DNA of 17,909 nucleotides. Origin: an uncultured Holosporaceae bacterium. Lineage in GTDB: Bacteria > Pseudomonadota > Alphaproteobacteria > RUG11792. Shown piece after piece: positions 7,746-14,913 of this stretch. The stretch lies in NCBI GenBank assembly GCA_947285985.1, contig CAMYPB010000010.1:1-17909 (forward strand), read 5' to 3'. The notes under the pieces were generated by a model. That model did no database searches. It saw only the letters and a list, made by a program, of their open reading frames with translations, and was not told the DNA's origin. Within the stretch, counting starts at the first letter, position 1, and every line of letters starts with the position of its first letter. Both the position numbers and the translations under genes were made by a program.

Positions 7746-7874
7746 ATAAAAATAGATATCCCGTCGTATCGCATAACTATATCGTATTCTAACACGATCT
7801 CAACATAAATTCGAGAATTTCCTATTTCGTAAATTCAATACTATTTTATATAAATTTAATATATTTTTTAACAT

Positions 7875-7890
7875 TGTTTCACGTGAAACA
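7875..7890. promoter_or_regulatory. parS centromere-like site 1
   Basis: An exact TGTTTCACGTGAAACA, the perfect 16-base palindrome bound by ParB in bacterial chromosome segregation. It is 68 bases from the next copy. Confidence 0.9.
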
Positions 7891-7934
7891 TTTTTGTATT
7901 TTTTTATACTCCATATTTTCACGATGACAATTTT

Positions 7935-7966
7935 TGAATAATTGTTTCACGTGAAACAATTATTCA
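7935..7966. promoter_or_regulatory. parS site 2 within a 32-base perfect palindrome
   Basis: The 16-base parS core is at 7943-7958. Symmetry continues for 8 further bases on each side (ending TGAATAAT and ATTATTCA), so the whole 32 bases are a perfect palindrome. The extension is beyond what ParB is known to need and could also form a cruciform or RNA hairpin. Confidence 0.9.
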
Positions 7967-8048
7967 TTTTTTTGAGGGGATATTTTGTGTATTTTCAACC
8001 TATAATTTGTATTACGTATTCAAAACACACGTTTCAGTATGCATAAAA

Positions 8049-9140
8049 TCATAATATTCCATTTTCTTGACCTTTCAATTTTTCGGCCTGATCGAATTCT
8101 ATGAGTTTATCGATAATTTCGTCGAGGGCGGATCCATCCATAATTTTATCGATTTTATAGAGGGTCAGGTTGATACGATGATCTGAGACGCGACCTTGAG
8201 GGAAGTTGTATGTTCGTATACGTTCTGATCTATCTCCTGATCCGACCTGATTTTTTCGAGTTTCTGCGCGGGATGCCTCATTTTTTTGGGATTGGATTTC
8301 ATATATTTTGGAGCGTAGGATTTTGAGGGCTTTTGCACGATTTTTATGTTGGGATCGTTCTTCTTGCATTGCGACGACGACACCCGTTGGGATATGCGTT
8401 ATACGGACTGCACTATCCGTTTTATTGACGTGTTGACCTCCTGCTCCCGACGCGCGATATGTATCGATTTGGAGGTCTTTTTCTTCGATTGTGACGTCTA
8501 TTTCTTCGGCTTCTGGGAGGACTGCGACTGTCGCAGCGGACGTATGGATACGGCCTGATGCTTCAGTTTCTGGGACTCTTTGGACTCTATGGACTCCTGA
8601 TTCATATTTAAGTCGTGCGAAGACTCCCTTTCCCGATATACTTATACTCGCATCTTTGAGGGAACCTATTCCATTTTCATCGAGGTTTAGGATTTCGAAT
8701 TTCCATCCCCGAACTGCGGAATACATCTCATACATTCGAAGGAGGTCGGCCGCGAATAATCCTGCTTCTTCTCCTCCTGTTCCCGCACGTATTTCGAGGA
8801 TCGCGTTTTTTTCATCGTTTATATCCTTTGGAAGGAGGAGGATTTTGAGTCTATTTTCAGAGTTCTGGATTTCTTCCTTTATTGTGGGGATTTCTTCGAG
8901 GGCCATATTTTTGAGGTCCTGATCGTCTGAGGAATTTATAATCTCATTGTTATCCTTCAATTCCTCATCTTTTTTAAATAAATTTTTTATTTCGAGGCAT
9001 ATTTCTGAGAGGTCTGAGAGTTCCTTCGACAATTTTGCGTATTCCTTGTTATCGAGGTTTGAAATATTCTCTGTTATCTGATCATTGACGAATTTTTGTC
9101 TATCCAATATATTTTGAAGTTTCTTTCTAAAAGCGTCCAT
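8049..9140 (-). CDS. prfA: Peptide chain release factor 1
   Basis: RF1 reads UAA and UAG stop codons in the ribosomal A site and triggers peptide release. At 363 residues the length is standard. The catalytic GGQ loop is GAGGQHVNKTDSA (GGQ at 234-236). The stop-reading tripeptide is of the RF1 P-x-T type: RVPETEASGRIHTSA, PET at 190-192, not the RF2 SPF. The linking block RAGTGGEEAGLFAADLLRMY (118-137) is also diagnostic. The start MDAFRKKLQN follows the stop of the channel-like gene by 9 bases, so the two form an operon. The methyltransferase gene prmC, a frequent downstream neighbour that modifies the GGQ glutamine, is absent here; a parS-bearing gap follows. Confidence 0.98.
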   Translation of the reverse strand: MDAFRKKLQNILDRQKFVNDQITENISNLDNKEYAKLSKELSDLSEICLEIKNLFKKDEELKDNNEIINSSDDQDLKNMALEEIPTIKEEIQNSENRLKILLLPKDINDEKNAILEIRAGTGGEEAGLFAADLLRMYEMYSAVRGWKFEILNLDENGIGSLKDASISISGKGVFARLKYESGVHRVQRVPETEASGRIHTSAATVAVLPEAEEIDVTIEEKDLQIDTYRASGAGGQHVNKTDSAVRITHIPTGVVVAMQEERSQHKNRAKALKILRSKIYEIQSQKNEASRAETRKNQVGSGDRSERIRTYNFPQGRVSDHRINLTLYKIDKIMDGSALDEIIDKLIEFDQAEKLKGQENGIL

Positions 9141-9149
9141 AAATTTATA

Positions 9150-10274
9150 TTATTCCCTAATTAATGATGATAAAGTTTTTGAAATCATACGAATATCACT
9201 CCCTAAAGATTGTATCATAATTTTACGTCCATCTATAGAGTCCTGAGTTAGATTATTTATAGAAATATTTATAGTCTCGAGTTTTTTGGATATTTCTGAG
9301 AAGACGTTGTCGTTCATCTGATTATTCAAGGAGACGGTTATGGATTGCAGTTCCATCTGATTTCGAGAGAGGACCTTCAATAATTCTTGATGTGAATTCA
9401 TTGCGTTCGTGAGTTCCGTTATTTTTTCGGACATTTCAGATTGCATGGAGATTATCGAGAGTCTATTTCCCTCGATATTCGACATCTGTCCTTGAAAATT
9501 ATAGATCATTTCGATCGTCTTTTCGAGGAGGGCCATCGAGAAAACCTCTCCATGGAAATTATGATTATTATCGACGATATCGAAACTAATCGTTTTCTTC
9601 GTTATCCATTCCTCTATTTTTTCGAGGAGTTCATTTCCGACCTTCTTCTGATTGAGATGAAGGAATCCAATGAGAATTGATCCTGAGAGTCCGAAGAGGG
9701 AGCATCCAAACGCAATCCCCATTCCTGAGAGAGGAATTTTCAAACTATTTTTAAGTTGCATGAAGGATGAGGAGGCATCCTGTTGTTCGACTCCCAGTTT
9801 ATCGATTATTTCCGCGACATTTCCAATCGTATGCGAGAGACCCCAGAATGTTCCGAGGAGTCCCAGGAATATAAGGATTCCCGAGATATACTTCGGAAAA
9901 TAAGAATAATCATCGATCTTCTTTTCAATACTCGCGAGAATCGTTTGGAGTCTCTGTTGAGATATGAATCTATTCGTCTTCGAGATATAGAGACTAATGG
10001 GCTTGATTATCTTGAGTTTCGAGATTTCCTCACGGGAGAGCTTATCGAAGGAGAGGAGTCTATCGTATTCCCGTGAATATAGGAAGACCCTCATAAATAT
10101 AACGATTATTCCGGAGAGTATAGAGAGGAGAATTATTGAATTTATCTGTATGTTATACATAAAAATACTTATCAATATTTTATGGATATACAATCCCAAC
10201 ATAGCAATACACAATAGAAATAAGATCATAAACAACAATCGTATTCTTGCAGAACGGAGTTTCATAGGAACCAT
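9150..10274 (-). CDS. MotA/TolQ/ExbB-like proton-channel family protein
   Basis: This family forms ion channels that power flagella, Tol-Pal or TonB-linked systems. The 374-residue product has two N-terminal hydrophobic segments (about 11-37 and 45-66), a cytoplasmic stretch, then the conserved core: a third segment FLGLLGTFWGLSHTIG (about 136-151) and a fourth PLSGMGIAFGCSLFGLSGSI (about 181-200), as in MotA/TolQ/ExbB. After that comes a coiled-coil-like tail of about 150 residues. No partner with a MotB/TolR/ExbD or OmpA-like domain is adjacent; the next gene is prfA, 9 bases on. Start choice is between ATG at 10274 and ATG at 10265 (MKLRSARIR), and neither has a clear ribosome site. The similarity is to the superfamily; which system it serves is not known. 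Confidence 0.82.
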   Translation of the reverse strand: MVPMKLRSARIRLLFMILFLLCIAMLGLYIHKILISIFMYNIQINSIILLSILSGIIVIFMRVFLYSREYDRLLSFDKLSREEISKLKIIKPISLYISKTNRFISQQRLQTILASIEKKIDDYSYFPKYISGILIFLGLLGTFWGLSHTIGNVAEIIDKLGVEQQDASSSFMQLKNSLKIPLSGMGIAFGCSLFGLSGSILIGFLHLNQKKVGNELLEKIEEWITKKTISFDIVDNNHNFHGEVFSMALLEKTIEMIYNFQGQMSNIEGNRLSIISMQSEMSEKITELTNAMNSHQELLKVLSRNQMELQSITVSLNNQMNDNVFSEISKKLETINISINNLTQDSIDGRKIMIQSLGSDIRMISKTLSSLIRE

Positions 10275-10364
10275 CCCATTTTTTTCTGATAATCTTCAAA
10301 TACATAAACAATATTCTAATATATGACAACCAATTTGATAAGTTTTTTTTGATACTCCAAAAAT

Positions 10365-10398
10365 TTTGAAAAATGTTTCACGTGAAACATTTTTCAAA
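10365..10398. promoter_or_regulatory. parS site 3 within a 34-base perfect palindrome
   Basis: The exact parS core TGTTTCACGTGAAACA is at 10374-10389, with symmetry running 9 bases further on each side (TTTGAAAAA and TTTTTCAAA). It lies in the divergent gap between the channel-like gene and tdk, about 40 bases upstream of the tdk promoter. Confidence 0.9.
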
Positions 10399-10430
10399 TT
10401 TCACAGTAGAAATATCCATATGAAAAAAGT

Positions 10431-10459
10431 TTGACAACACATTTTGTATTGTGGAGAAT
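10431..10459 (+). promoter_or_regulatory. Likely promoter of tdk
   Basis: A perfect -35 TTGACA (10431-10436) is followed after 17 bases by GAGAAT (10454-10459), four of six matches to the -10 consensus. The leader to the tdk ATG at 10497 would be about 30 bases. This explains the in-frame TTG at 10431 as part of the -35 box and not a start codon. Confidence 0.5.
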
Positions 10460-10496
10460 GTATAACAAATTCAAAAAAAAGATCAAAAAATTCAAT

Positions 10497-11078
10497 ATGG
10501 CAAAATTGTATTTTTATTATTCCGCAATGAACGCGGGCAAAACAACGAAATTACTTCAAAGTAGCTTCAATTATCGGGAGAGGGGAATGGACACCCTCCT
10601 ATATACCTTCAAATTTGATAATCGTTTTGGAGAAAACAAAATAGCCTCACGTATTGGTCTCGAAAATCAATCGTATACCTTCGATAATAGTATGGACATC
10701 TTTGAAGACATAAAATCCAAAATAACCGATAAAATGGCGTGTATTTTCATTGATGAGGCCCAATTCCTCACAAAAAATCAGGTCCGACAAGTATGTCGCG
10801 TTGTCGATGAGTTGAATATCCCCGTCCTGACGTATGGATTACGTACGGATTTCCTGGGAGAACCCTTCGAAGGAAGTCTATACCTCCTCCTATGGGCCGA
10901 TGAACTCCAGGAAATTAAAACGATATGTCACTGCGGAAAAAAGGCGATCATGAACGCAAAATTCGATCAGAACAAGAAAATCATACGGTCTGGAGATCAA
11001 ATCGATATCGGAGGAAACGAAAAATATACATCCCTCTGTCGAAAACATTATTTCGAAGGCGTGATAGAAAGTGAATAA
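10497..11078 (+). CDS. tdk: Thymidine kinase
   Basis: Tdk phosphorylates thymidine (and deoxyuridine) with ATP, the salvage entry to dTMP. The start is set at 10497 because the product then begins MAKLYFYYSAMNAGKTTKLL, the near-exact family N-terminus; the 22 in-frame codons upstream are Lys-rich, start at a promoter box and do not belong. The product is 193 residues. The P-loop is SAMNAGKTT (9-17), the DEAQF motif with the catalytic Glu is at 86-90, and the lasso/substrate region contains TYGLRTDFLGEPFEGS. Zinc ligands are C144 and C146 (ICHCGKKA) with C181 and H184 (SLCRKHY). It resembles the enterobacterial type II enzyme. It stands alone between two parS sites. Confidence 0.97.
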   Translation: MAKLYFYYSAMNAGKTTKLLQSSFNYRERGMDTLLYTFKFDNRFGENKIASRIGLENQSYTFDNSMDIFEDIKSKITDKMACIFIDEAQFLTKNQVRQVCRVVDELNIPVLTYGLRTDFLGEPFEGSLYLLLWADELQEIKTICHCGKKAIMNAKFDQNKKIIRSGDQIDIGGNEKYTSLCRKHYFEGVIESE

Positions 11079-11091
11079 TTTTTGATCATAT

Positions 11092-11107
11092 TGTTTCACG
11101 TGAAACA
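11092..11107. promoter_or_regulatory. parS site 4
   Basis: An exact TGTTTCACGTGAAACA starting 13 bases after the tdk stop codon. It is the last of the four exact copies in this window, 718 bases from site 3. Confidence 0.9.
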
Positions 11108-11300
11108 TTTTTTACTTTCGCTTTTTTATTGCAATGTTATATTGATTTTGGATTTTCTATGTATTTATTGAAAATACAATATAAATAATGCTAAAATTTC
11201 AATGACAAAAAACGGGAAAAAAGTTATACACAATATGTCGGGAATTCGTGTTTTCTATGTTAGAATATATATCATGCAGGGATAATAATTAGGGATTTGA

Positions 11301-11306
11301 AAGGAG
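11301..11306 (+). promoter_or_regulatory. Ribosome binding site of recA
   Basis: AAGGAG lies 11 bases before the ATG at 11318. It decides against the in-frame TTG at 11297, which overlaps the site. No alphaproteobacterial LexA box (GTTC-N7-GTTC) is visible in the preceding gap, so SOS control of recA is not indicated here. Confidence 0.7.
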
Positions 11307-11317
11307 AAAAAGAAGAG

Positions 11318-12391
11318 ATGAGTGTTGACAAAAATAAGGCTCTAGACGCTGCCCTCCAACAGATAGAGAGGGTTTTTGGACGGGGATCTGTTATGAAGCT
11401 CGGTCAAAGGGAGGTCATAGAAATCGAGGCCATACCGACCGGATCTTTGGGACTCGACATTGCGCTTGGAATTGGGGGATTTCCGAAGGGGAGGATAATC
11501 GAGGTTTATGGACCCGAATCTTCGGGGAAGACGACCCTTGCTCTCCATGTTATTGCGAACGCTCAAAAACAGGGGGGAACGTGTGCATTCATCGATGCGG
11601 AGCATGCCCTTGATCCTGTGTATGCGAAGAAATTGAATATAGACATAGATAATCTCATAATTTCTCAGCCAGACACTGGAGAGCAGGCTCTTGAGATCGC
11701 GGATACCCTTGTTCGAAGTGGAGCGATCGATGTTTTGGTTGTCGATAGTGTTGCGGCCCTCGTTCCAAAGGCCGAATTAGAAGGGGATATGGGGGATTCC
11801 CACATGGGACTTCAGGCACGTCTTATGAGTCAGGCTCTTCGAAAATTGACGGGATCTATATCGAGGACGAATTGTATGGTTATCTTCATAAATCAGATAC
11901 GTCAGAAGATAGGGGTTATGTTTGGCAGTCCTGAGACGACGACCGGAGGAAATGCGTTAAAATTTTATGCATCTGTGAGACTTGACATAAGACGAACGGG
12001 CGCTATAAAAGACAAGGATCAGATGCTTGGAAATCAGACGCGCGTCAAGGTTGTGAAGAACAAACTCGCTCCTCCTTTCAAGATCGTGGACTTCGATATA
12101 ATGTATGGAGAGGGAGTTTCGAAGACGGGCGAACTTATCGATCTCGGGGTACGAGCTGGAATTATCGAGAAGGCGGGGTCATGGTATTCGTATAAGACGA
12201 ATAGATTGGGCCAAGGAAAGGAATCCGCTCGAAATTTCCTCAGAGAAAATCAGGAGATCGCAGACGAGATAGAATCGGCCATACGCGCGAATGCGGGCCT
12301 CGTTGCAGATAGTATGATGACGGGCCTCGATATCGCATCATCAGAAAATAATGATGACGATATGATCAACAACAACGAAAATCTCGACTAA
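11318..12391 (+). CDS. recA: Recombinase RecA
   Basis: RecA forms ATP-dependent filaments on single-stranded DNA, pairs homologous strands and, where present, triggers LexA cleavage. The product from MSVDKNKALDAALQQIERVF is 357 residues, the standard length. Walker A is GPESSGKTT (65-73), followed by the conserved FIDAEHALDP. Walker B VLVVDSVAAL, the L1/L2 region (GDSHMGLQARLMSQALRKLT and FINQIRQKIGVMFGSPETTT) and the GGNALKFYASVRLDIRR block are all intact. The C-terminal tail is short and acidic, as is common. The gene is followed directly by an intrinsic terminator, so it is monocistronic. Confidence 0.99.
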   Translation: MSVDKNKALDAALQQIERVFGRGSVMKLGQREVIEIEAIPTGSLGLDIALGIGGFPKGRIIEVYGPESSGKTTLALHVIANAQKQGGTCAFIDAEHALDPVYAKKLNIDIDNLIISQPDTGEQALEIADTLVRSGAIDVLVVDSVAALVPKAELEGDMGDSHMGLQARLMSQALRKLTGSISRTNCMVIFINQIRQKIGVMFGSPETTTGGNALKFYASVRLDIRRTGAIKDKDQMLGNQTRVKVVKNKLAPPFKIVDFDIMYGEGVSKTGELIDLGVRAGIIEKAGSWYSYKTNRLGQGKESARNFLRENQEIADEIESAIRANAGLVADSMMTGLDIASSENNDDDMINNNENLD

Positions 12392-12630
12392 CAACAATCC
12401 CTCAAACCCTCAAAAAACTTTTTTGGGGGTATTTTTCTGAGAAAATCACCCTATATTATGCATTTCCATATAAATATCAAATCTTTCTTCCCCAACATAT
12501 CCTCATATTATTATTGTATAACATAATTTATACTTTTGCAATACTTTATTATACAAAGTGCGAATTACATAAAATTTTATGGGCAAAAAAAGAATTTGTG
12601 TACAATCTTTTTTTAATGTAGGATGGAAAT
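12392..12630. other. AT-rich gap between recA and the structured RNA
   Basis: Apart from the recA terminator I see no gene here. The RNA downstream should have its promoter in this stretch. A TACAAT (12601-12606) and a TAATGT (12614-12619) are possible -10 boxes, but neither has a convincing -35. Confidence 0.5.
12407..12436 (+). terminator. recA intrinsic terminator
   Basis: CCCTCAAAAAA (12407-12417) pairs with TTTTTTGGGGG (12419-12429), with one T-G wobble, and TATTTTT follows. It lies 15 bases after the recA stop. Confidence 0.85.
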
Positions 12631-12938
12631 ATCAAGTGAGTACTGGCCAGTATAAAAAACTTGATTCTTGATCAACAACAGATATATTGAATTATAAAAT
12701 CTCTGTTAGGCAAGAAAAACCAACACTTTAAAACACTTGTATTAACTTAAACTCTTGCTTAGCAGAGAAGAATGAAAAGGGGTGTGAGAGACCTCTGACA
12801 ATTGAATATATTATACGATGTGACAGATCGTGTAGTTGGAGGATATTGTGACAGAATAATCTCCAACATGGTGTGGATCAGTATGTCCATAAAAAACAAA
12901 AAACCCGGGTACTCAAAAAAGAATACCTGGGTTTTTTT
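12625..12938 (+). ncRNA. Putative structured non-coding RNA with three same-loop hairpins
   Basis: No open frame explains this stretch, yet it is dense in stems. In order: ATCAAGT/ACTTGAT (12631-12637 with 12659-12665) around the palindrome TACTGGCCAGTA; AACAGA/TCTGTT (12677-12682 with 12702-12707); AGGCAAGA/TCTTGCTT (12708-12715 with 12753-12760). Then come three short hairpins with 7-base loops: AGGGGT-GTGAGAG-ACCTCT (12778-12796); a 10-bp stem with loop GTGACAG (12810-12836); and a 13-bp stem with one mismatch and loop GTGACAG (12835-12867, sharing its outermost two bases with the previous stem). A GC-rich intrinsic terminator closes it. I considered tmRNA, 6S RNA, RNase P RNA and SRP RNA and saw none of their hallmark sequences. 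The strand is inferred from the recA-side position and the terminator; stems alone are strand-neutral. The 5' end is approximate. Confidence 0.6.
12899..12938. terminator. Strong two-way intrinsic terminator
   Basis: AAACCCGGGTA (12901-12911) pairs with TACCTGGGTTT (12924-12934), with one G-T wobble, around a 12-base loop. A T-run follows on the plus strand and an A-run precedes it, so it can end both the plus-strand RNA and the minus-strand gene whose stop codon is at 12943. Confidence 0.92.
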
Positions 12939-12942
12939 ATTA

Positions 12943-13707
12943 TTATTCGAGGTTATCGATATCTTTTGTAAGTTCATCGAGGCTATTTTTTTGGAGTTCG
13001 TCGAGGGGTTCCGTAAGTTTCGAGTTAACGTTTGTTGCGAATCGTTTGAGATACTGTTTTGCTTCGTCGTGATTTGATTTGAGGTGTTTCACACCGTAGA
13101 CGAACGCCTCAACGGAGGATGGGTCCAAATCGGCCTGTTCTTTCATAAATTTCTCGATATCTTCGACATCTTCATTTTCCGCCCATTTGTTGATTGCGTT
13201 TTGCTCATCATAATTTCTATAGAGGAAGAGGAGATCGCTGAATGTTAGGTCATCCTTATCGAGGGAGACATAACGTATTGCGATTTCATTGGTGGCCTGT
13301 TTTGGAGAGATCCCCGCGAGACTCGTTGCGGATTTCGCGATCAAAACGAGGACATCGAATGGAAGATTATGGATATTAACTTCCGGTTCCTTCGAGAAGG
13401 ATGGGTCATTCGCACGTCTTTCCAACTCTTTCTTTGCGTCTTCTGGAGAGATCTTCGCGATCGTTTTCTCCCCATTTGATATGGCCTCCAAAATTTCAGA
13501 ATGAGCATCCTGAACTTTCAATTCCCTTATATTTCCTTCATGTTTCTCGTGATTTTCTGTTGATATAGACTGATTCGTCGTCGTTGTTGTTGTTGTGTTC
13601 TGTTGATTTTGATCGACAACATCTTTCTTCTGATCGTGACCTCTAAAAAGGAGGATACCCCCAACAACAACCGCAGCCCCCAATAAAACGACAACTTTCT
13701 TCGACAT
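12943..13707 (-). CDS. Membrane-anchored protein of unknown function with Thr-rich linker
   Basis: I do not recognise this 254-residue protein. The start MSKKVVVLLGAAVVVGGILL is chosen because GGGA lies about 7 bases upstream of the ATG at 13707; an in-frame extension of 13 codons has less support. One N-terminal transmembrane segment (about 4-21) is followed by a positively flanked linker with a run of seven Thr (NTTTTTTTNQ) and then a helical domain outside or inside the membrane. That domain holds two similar blocks, IAKISPEDAKKELERRAND and LAGISPKQATNEIAIRYVS, which suggests a repeat of a small helical unit. No lipobox or catalytic motif is seen. It converges on the structured RNA and shares its terminator. 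A 219-base gap separates it from the FlaA1-like gene upstream on the same strand. Confidence 0.72.
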   Translation of the reverse strand: MSKKVVVLLGAAVVVGGILLFRGHDQKKDVVDQNQQNTTTTTTTNQSISTENHEKHEGNIRELKVQDAHSEILEAISNGEKTIAKISPEDAKKELERRANDPSFSKEPEVNIHNLPFDVLVLIAKSATSLAGISPKQATNEIAIRYVSLDKDDLTFSDLLFLYRNYDEQNAINKWAENEDVEDIEKFMKEQADLDPSSVEAFVYGVKHLKSNHDEAKQYLKRFATNVNSKLTEPLDELQKNSLDELTKDIDNLE

Positions 13708-13926
13708 AATTTTCCCAATATTATAAAATGCATATCTTATAGACATTTTATATCGAAAATGTTTAAGAAATCGTTAATTTTATGCAAAAAACAAAAAACT
13801 CAAAGTGAAAAAGTTGAAGAACGGAGAATTTTATACGTATTTGCATAAAATCCCCCATCAAAAAAAATCCCTAAAATTTATCAAAAAATTTTCAATAATA
13901 TTATCAAAACACCTCACAAAAAAAAA

Positions 13927-14877
13927 TTATTCTCCTTCTGAGACGTCTTCAAAAATACACTGCAAAACGACGTGTGTGAGTTTGATGTTATACTCCTTGG
14001 AATATGAGAGGAGGAGTCTTTTTGAGGAGTCTTGAAAATCTCTTTCTGTGACGATCATCTGGGAGGGGAACATATTGTCTGATCGAAGGGATCTCAAGAT
14101 TTTTCCGATATTTCTTGTTTCTCCGAGGATTGGAATTCCTCGAATAGCCATTCCTTTATCTGAGATATCTGGGGACAAAATTCCAACGGGGTAGAAATTT
14201 ATATCGATATCTTTATTTGTGAAGAATTCGCGAAGAAAATTTTCGACGGATTGTGCACGTCCGATCAGGAGGGCGTATGGTTTATTTTTATGATTATTAT
14301 TTTTATTTTTCGTGAGATCTTCTGCGGATAGACGACGTATGAGATTTGTTTTTCTATTGTATAGCATACGGGAGATTAGTCTTGGAACGGACAACATAAT
14401 CGTCAAAACGAAAGTGTTGATGATCAAAACAGAATACGGGAGGAAATCCTCTTGATTCATGAGCATCATGAGGGGGAAGAAGAGGATATTCGAGAGGATC
14501 ACAGCGAGGAACAATGATATAACATCATCTATAGATGTATACTTCCAAAACGACATATGTGTTTGAATCCAGAGGAAGACGCTCGAACTAATGAGTCCAA
14601 AGACGAACATATTTTTGATGATGTATGTTGGGGAATAATCGAGGAAGTCCATTCCAATTCTCAGATGGATGGATATAAAAATTGATAGGAATGCGACAAA
14701 ACTATCGAATATGAGGATCGCATAAGGGGCTGCGATTCCTGGTTGTTTTCTGTGCATACGATCATGATTTGTTCCATCATTTTTAGGAGATATCGATGTG
14801 TGGACTATTTGTGAGACACGTTTAAAAAAACGATCTAGGAAACGTCCGATACTCGATAATTTTGTCTCTAAACTCAT
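13927..14877 (-). CDS. FlaA1/CapD-type polysaccharide protein, membrane and Rossmann half only
   Basis: Full-length relatives (FlaA1, CapD, WbpM, PglF type) are membrane UDP-sugar dehydratases or epimerases of about 600 residues. This 316-residue product has the N-terminal half: four transmembrane segments (about 52-72, 87-105, 117-140, 147-166), the family block SFWKYTSIDD at 109-118 (compare WRYTS), and a CoA-binding-like Rossmann fold (YALLIGRAQSVENFLREF, then YPVGILSPDISDKGMAIRGI). It stops with QCIFEDVSEGE where the catalytic short-chain dehydrogenase domain should begin, and the next 180 bases hold no remnant of it. It may be a decayed gene or a stand-alone form. AAGGAGGT abuts an ATG at 14883, but a second ATG at 14877 has the correct 7-base spacing, so that start is used. 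It lies 36 bases after rpoD and is probably cotranscribed. Confidence 0.82.
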   Translation of the reverse strand: MSLETKLSSIGRFLDRFFKRVSQIVHTSISPKNDGTNHDRMHRKQPGIAAPYAILIFDSFVAFLSIFISIHLRIGMDFLDYSPTYIIKNMFVFGLISSSVFLWIQTHMSFWKYTSIDDVISLFLAVILSNILFFPLMMLMNQEDFLPYSVLIINTFVLTIMLSVPRLISRMLYNRKTNLIRRLSAEDLTKNKNNNHKNKPYALLIGRAQSVENFLREFFTNKDIDINFYPVGILSPDISDKGMAIRGIPILGETRNIGKILRSLRSDNMFPSQMIVTERDFQDSSKRLLLSYSKEYNIKLTHVVLQCIFEDVSEGE

Positions 14878-14913
14878 TTTCATACCTCCTTGGAATTTTT
14901 TTTATAAACTTTG

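Larger units (their letters stand above)
7746..8048. other. Gene-free gap between prfA and radA carrying two parS sites
   Basis: This very AT-rich 303-base gap holds no credible open frame. Its recognisable content is the two exact parS palindromes at 7875 and 7943. I see no intrinsic terminator for prfA and no strong promoter for radA. Confidence 0.7.

Noticed and set aside
9150..10274. ZorA of a Zorya defence system
   Set aside because: No ZorB-like OmpA partner and no helicase or nuclease gene is adjacent, and the gene is coupled to prfA.
10431..10496. 22-codon N-terminal extension of thymidine kinase from a TTG
   Set aside because: The TTG is part of a TTGACA -35 box, and the family N-terminus starts exactly at the ATG at 10497.
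12625..12938. Two-piece tmRNA or 6S RNA
   Set aside because: No T-loop GTTCGA, no CCA, no tag frame ending in AA-stop, and no single long rod with a central bubble could be found.
13805..14035. Plus-strand open frame of 76 codons in the gap before the FlaA1-like gene
   Set aside because: It runs into the antisense of the FlaA1-like gene, is very Lys-rich from the AT content and has no ribosome site.
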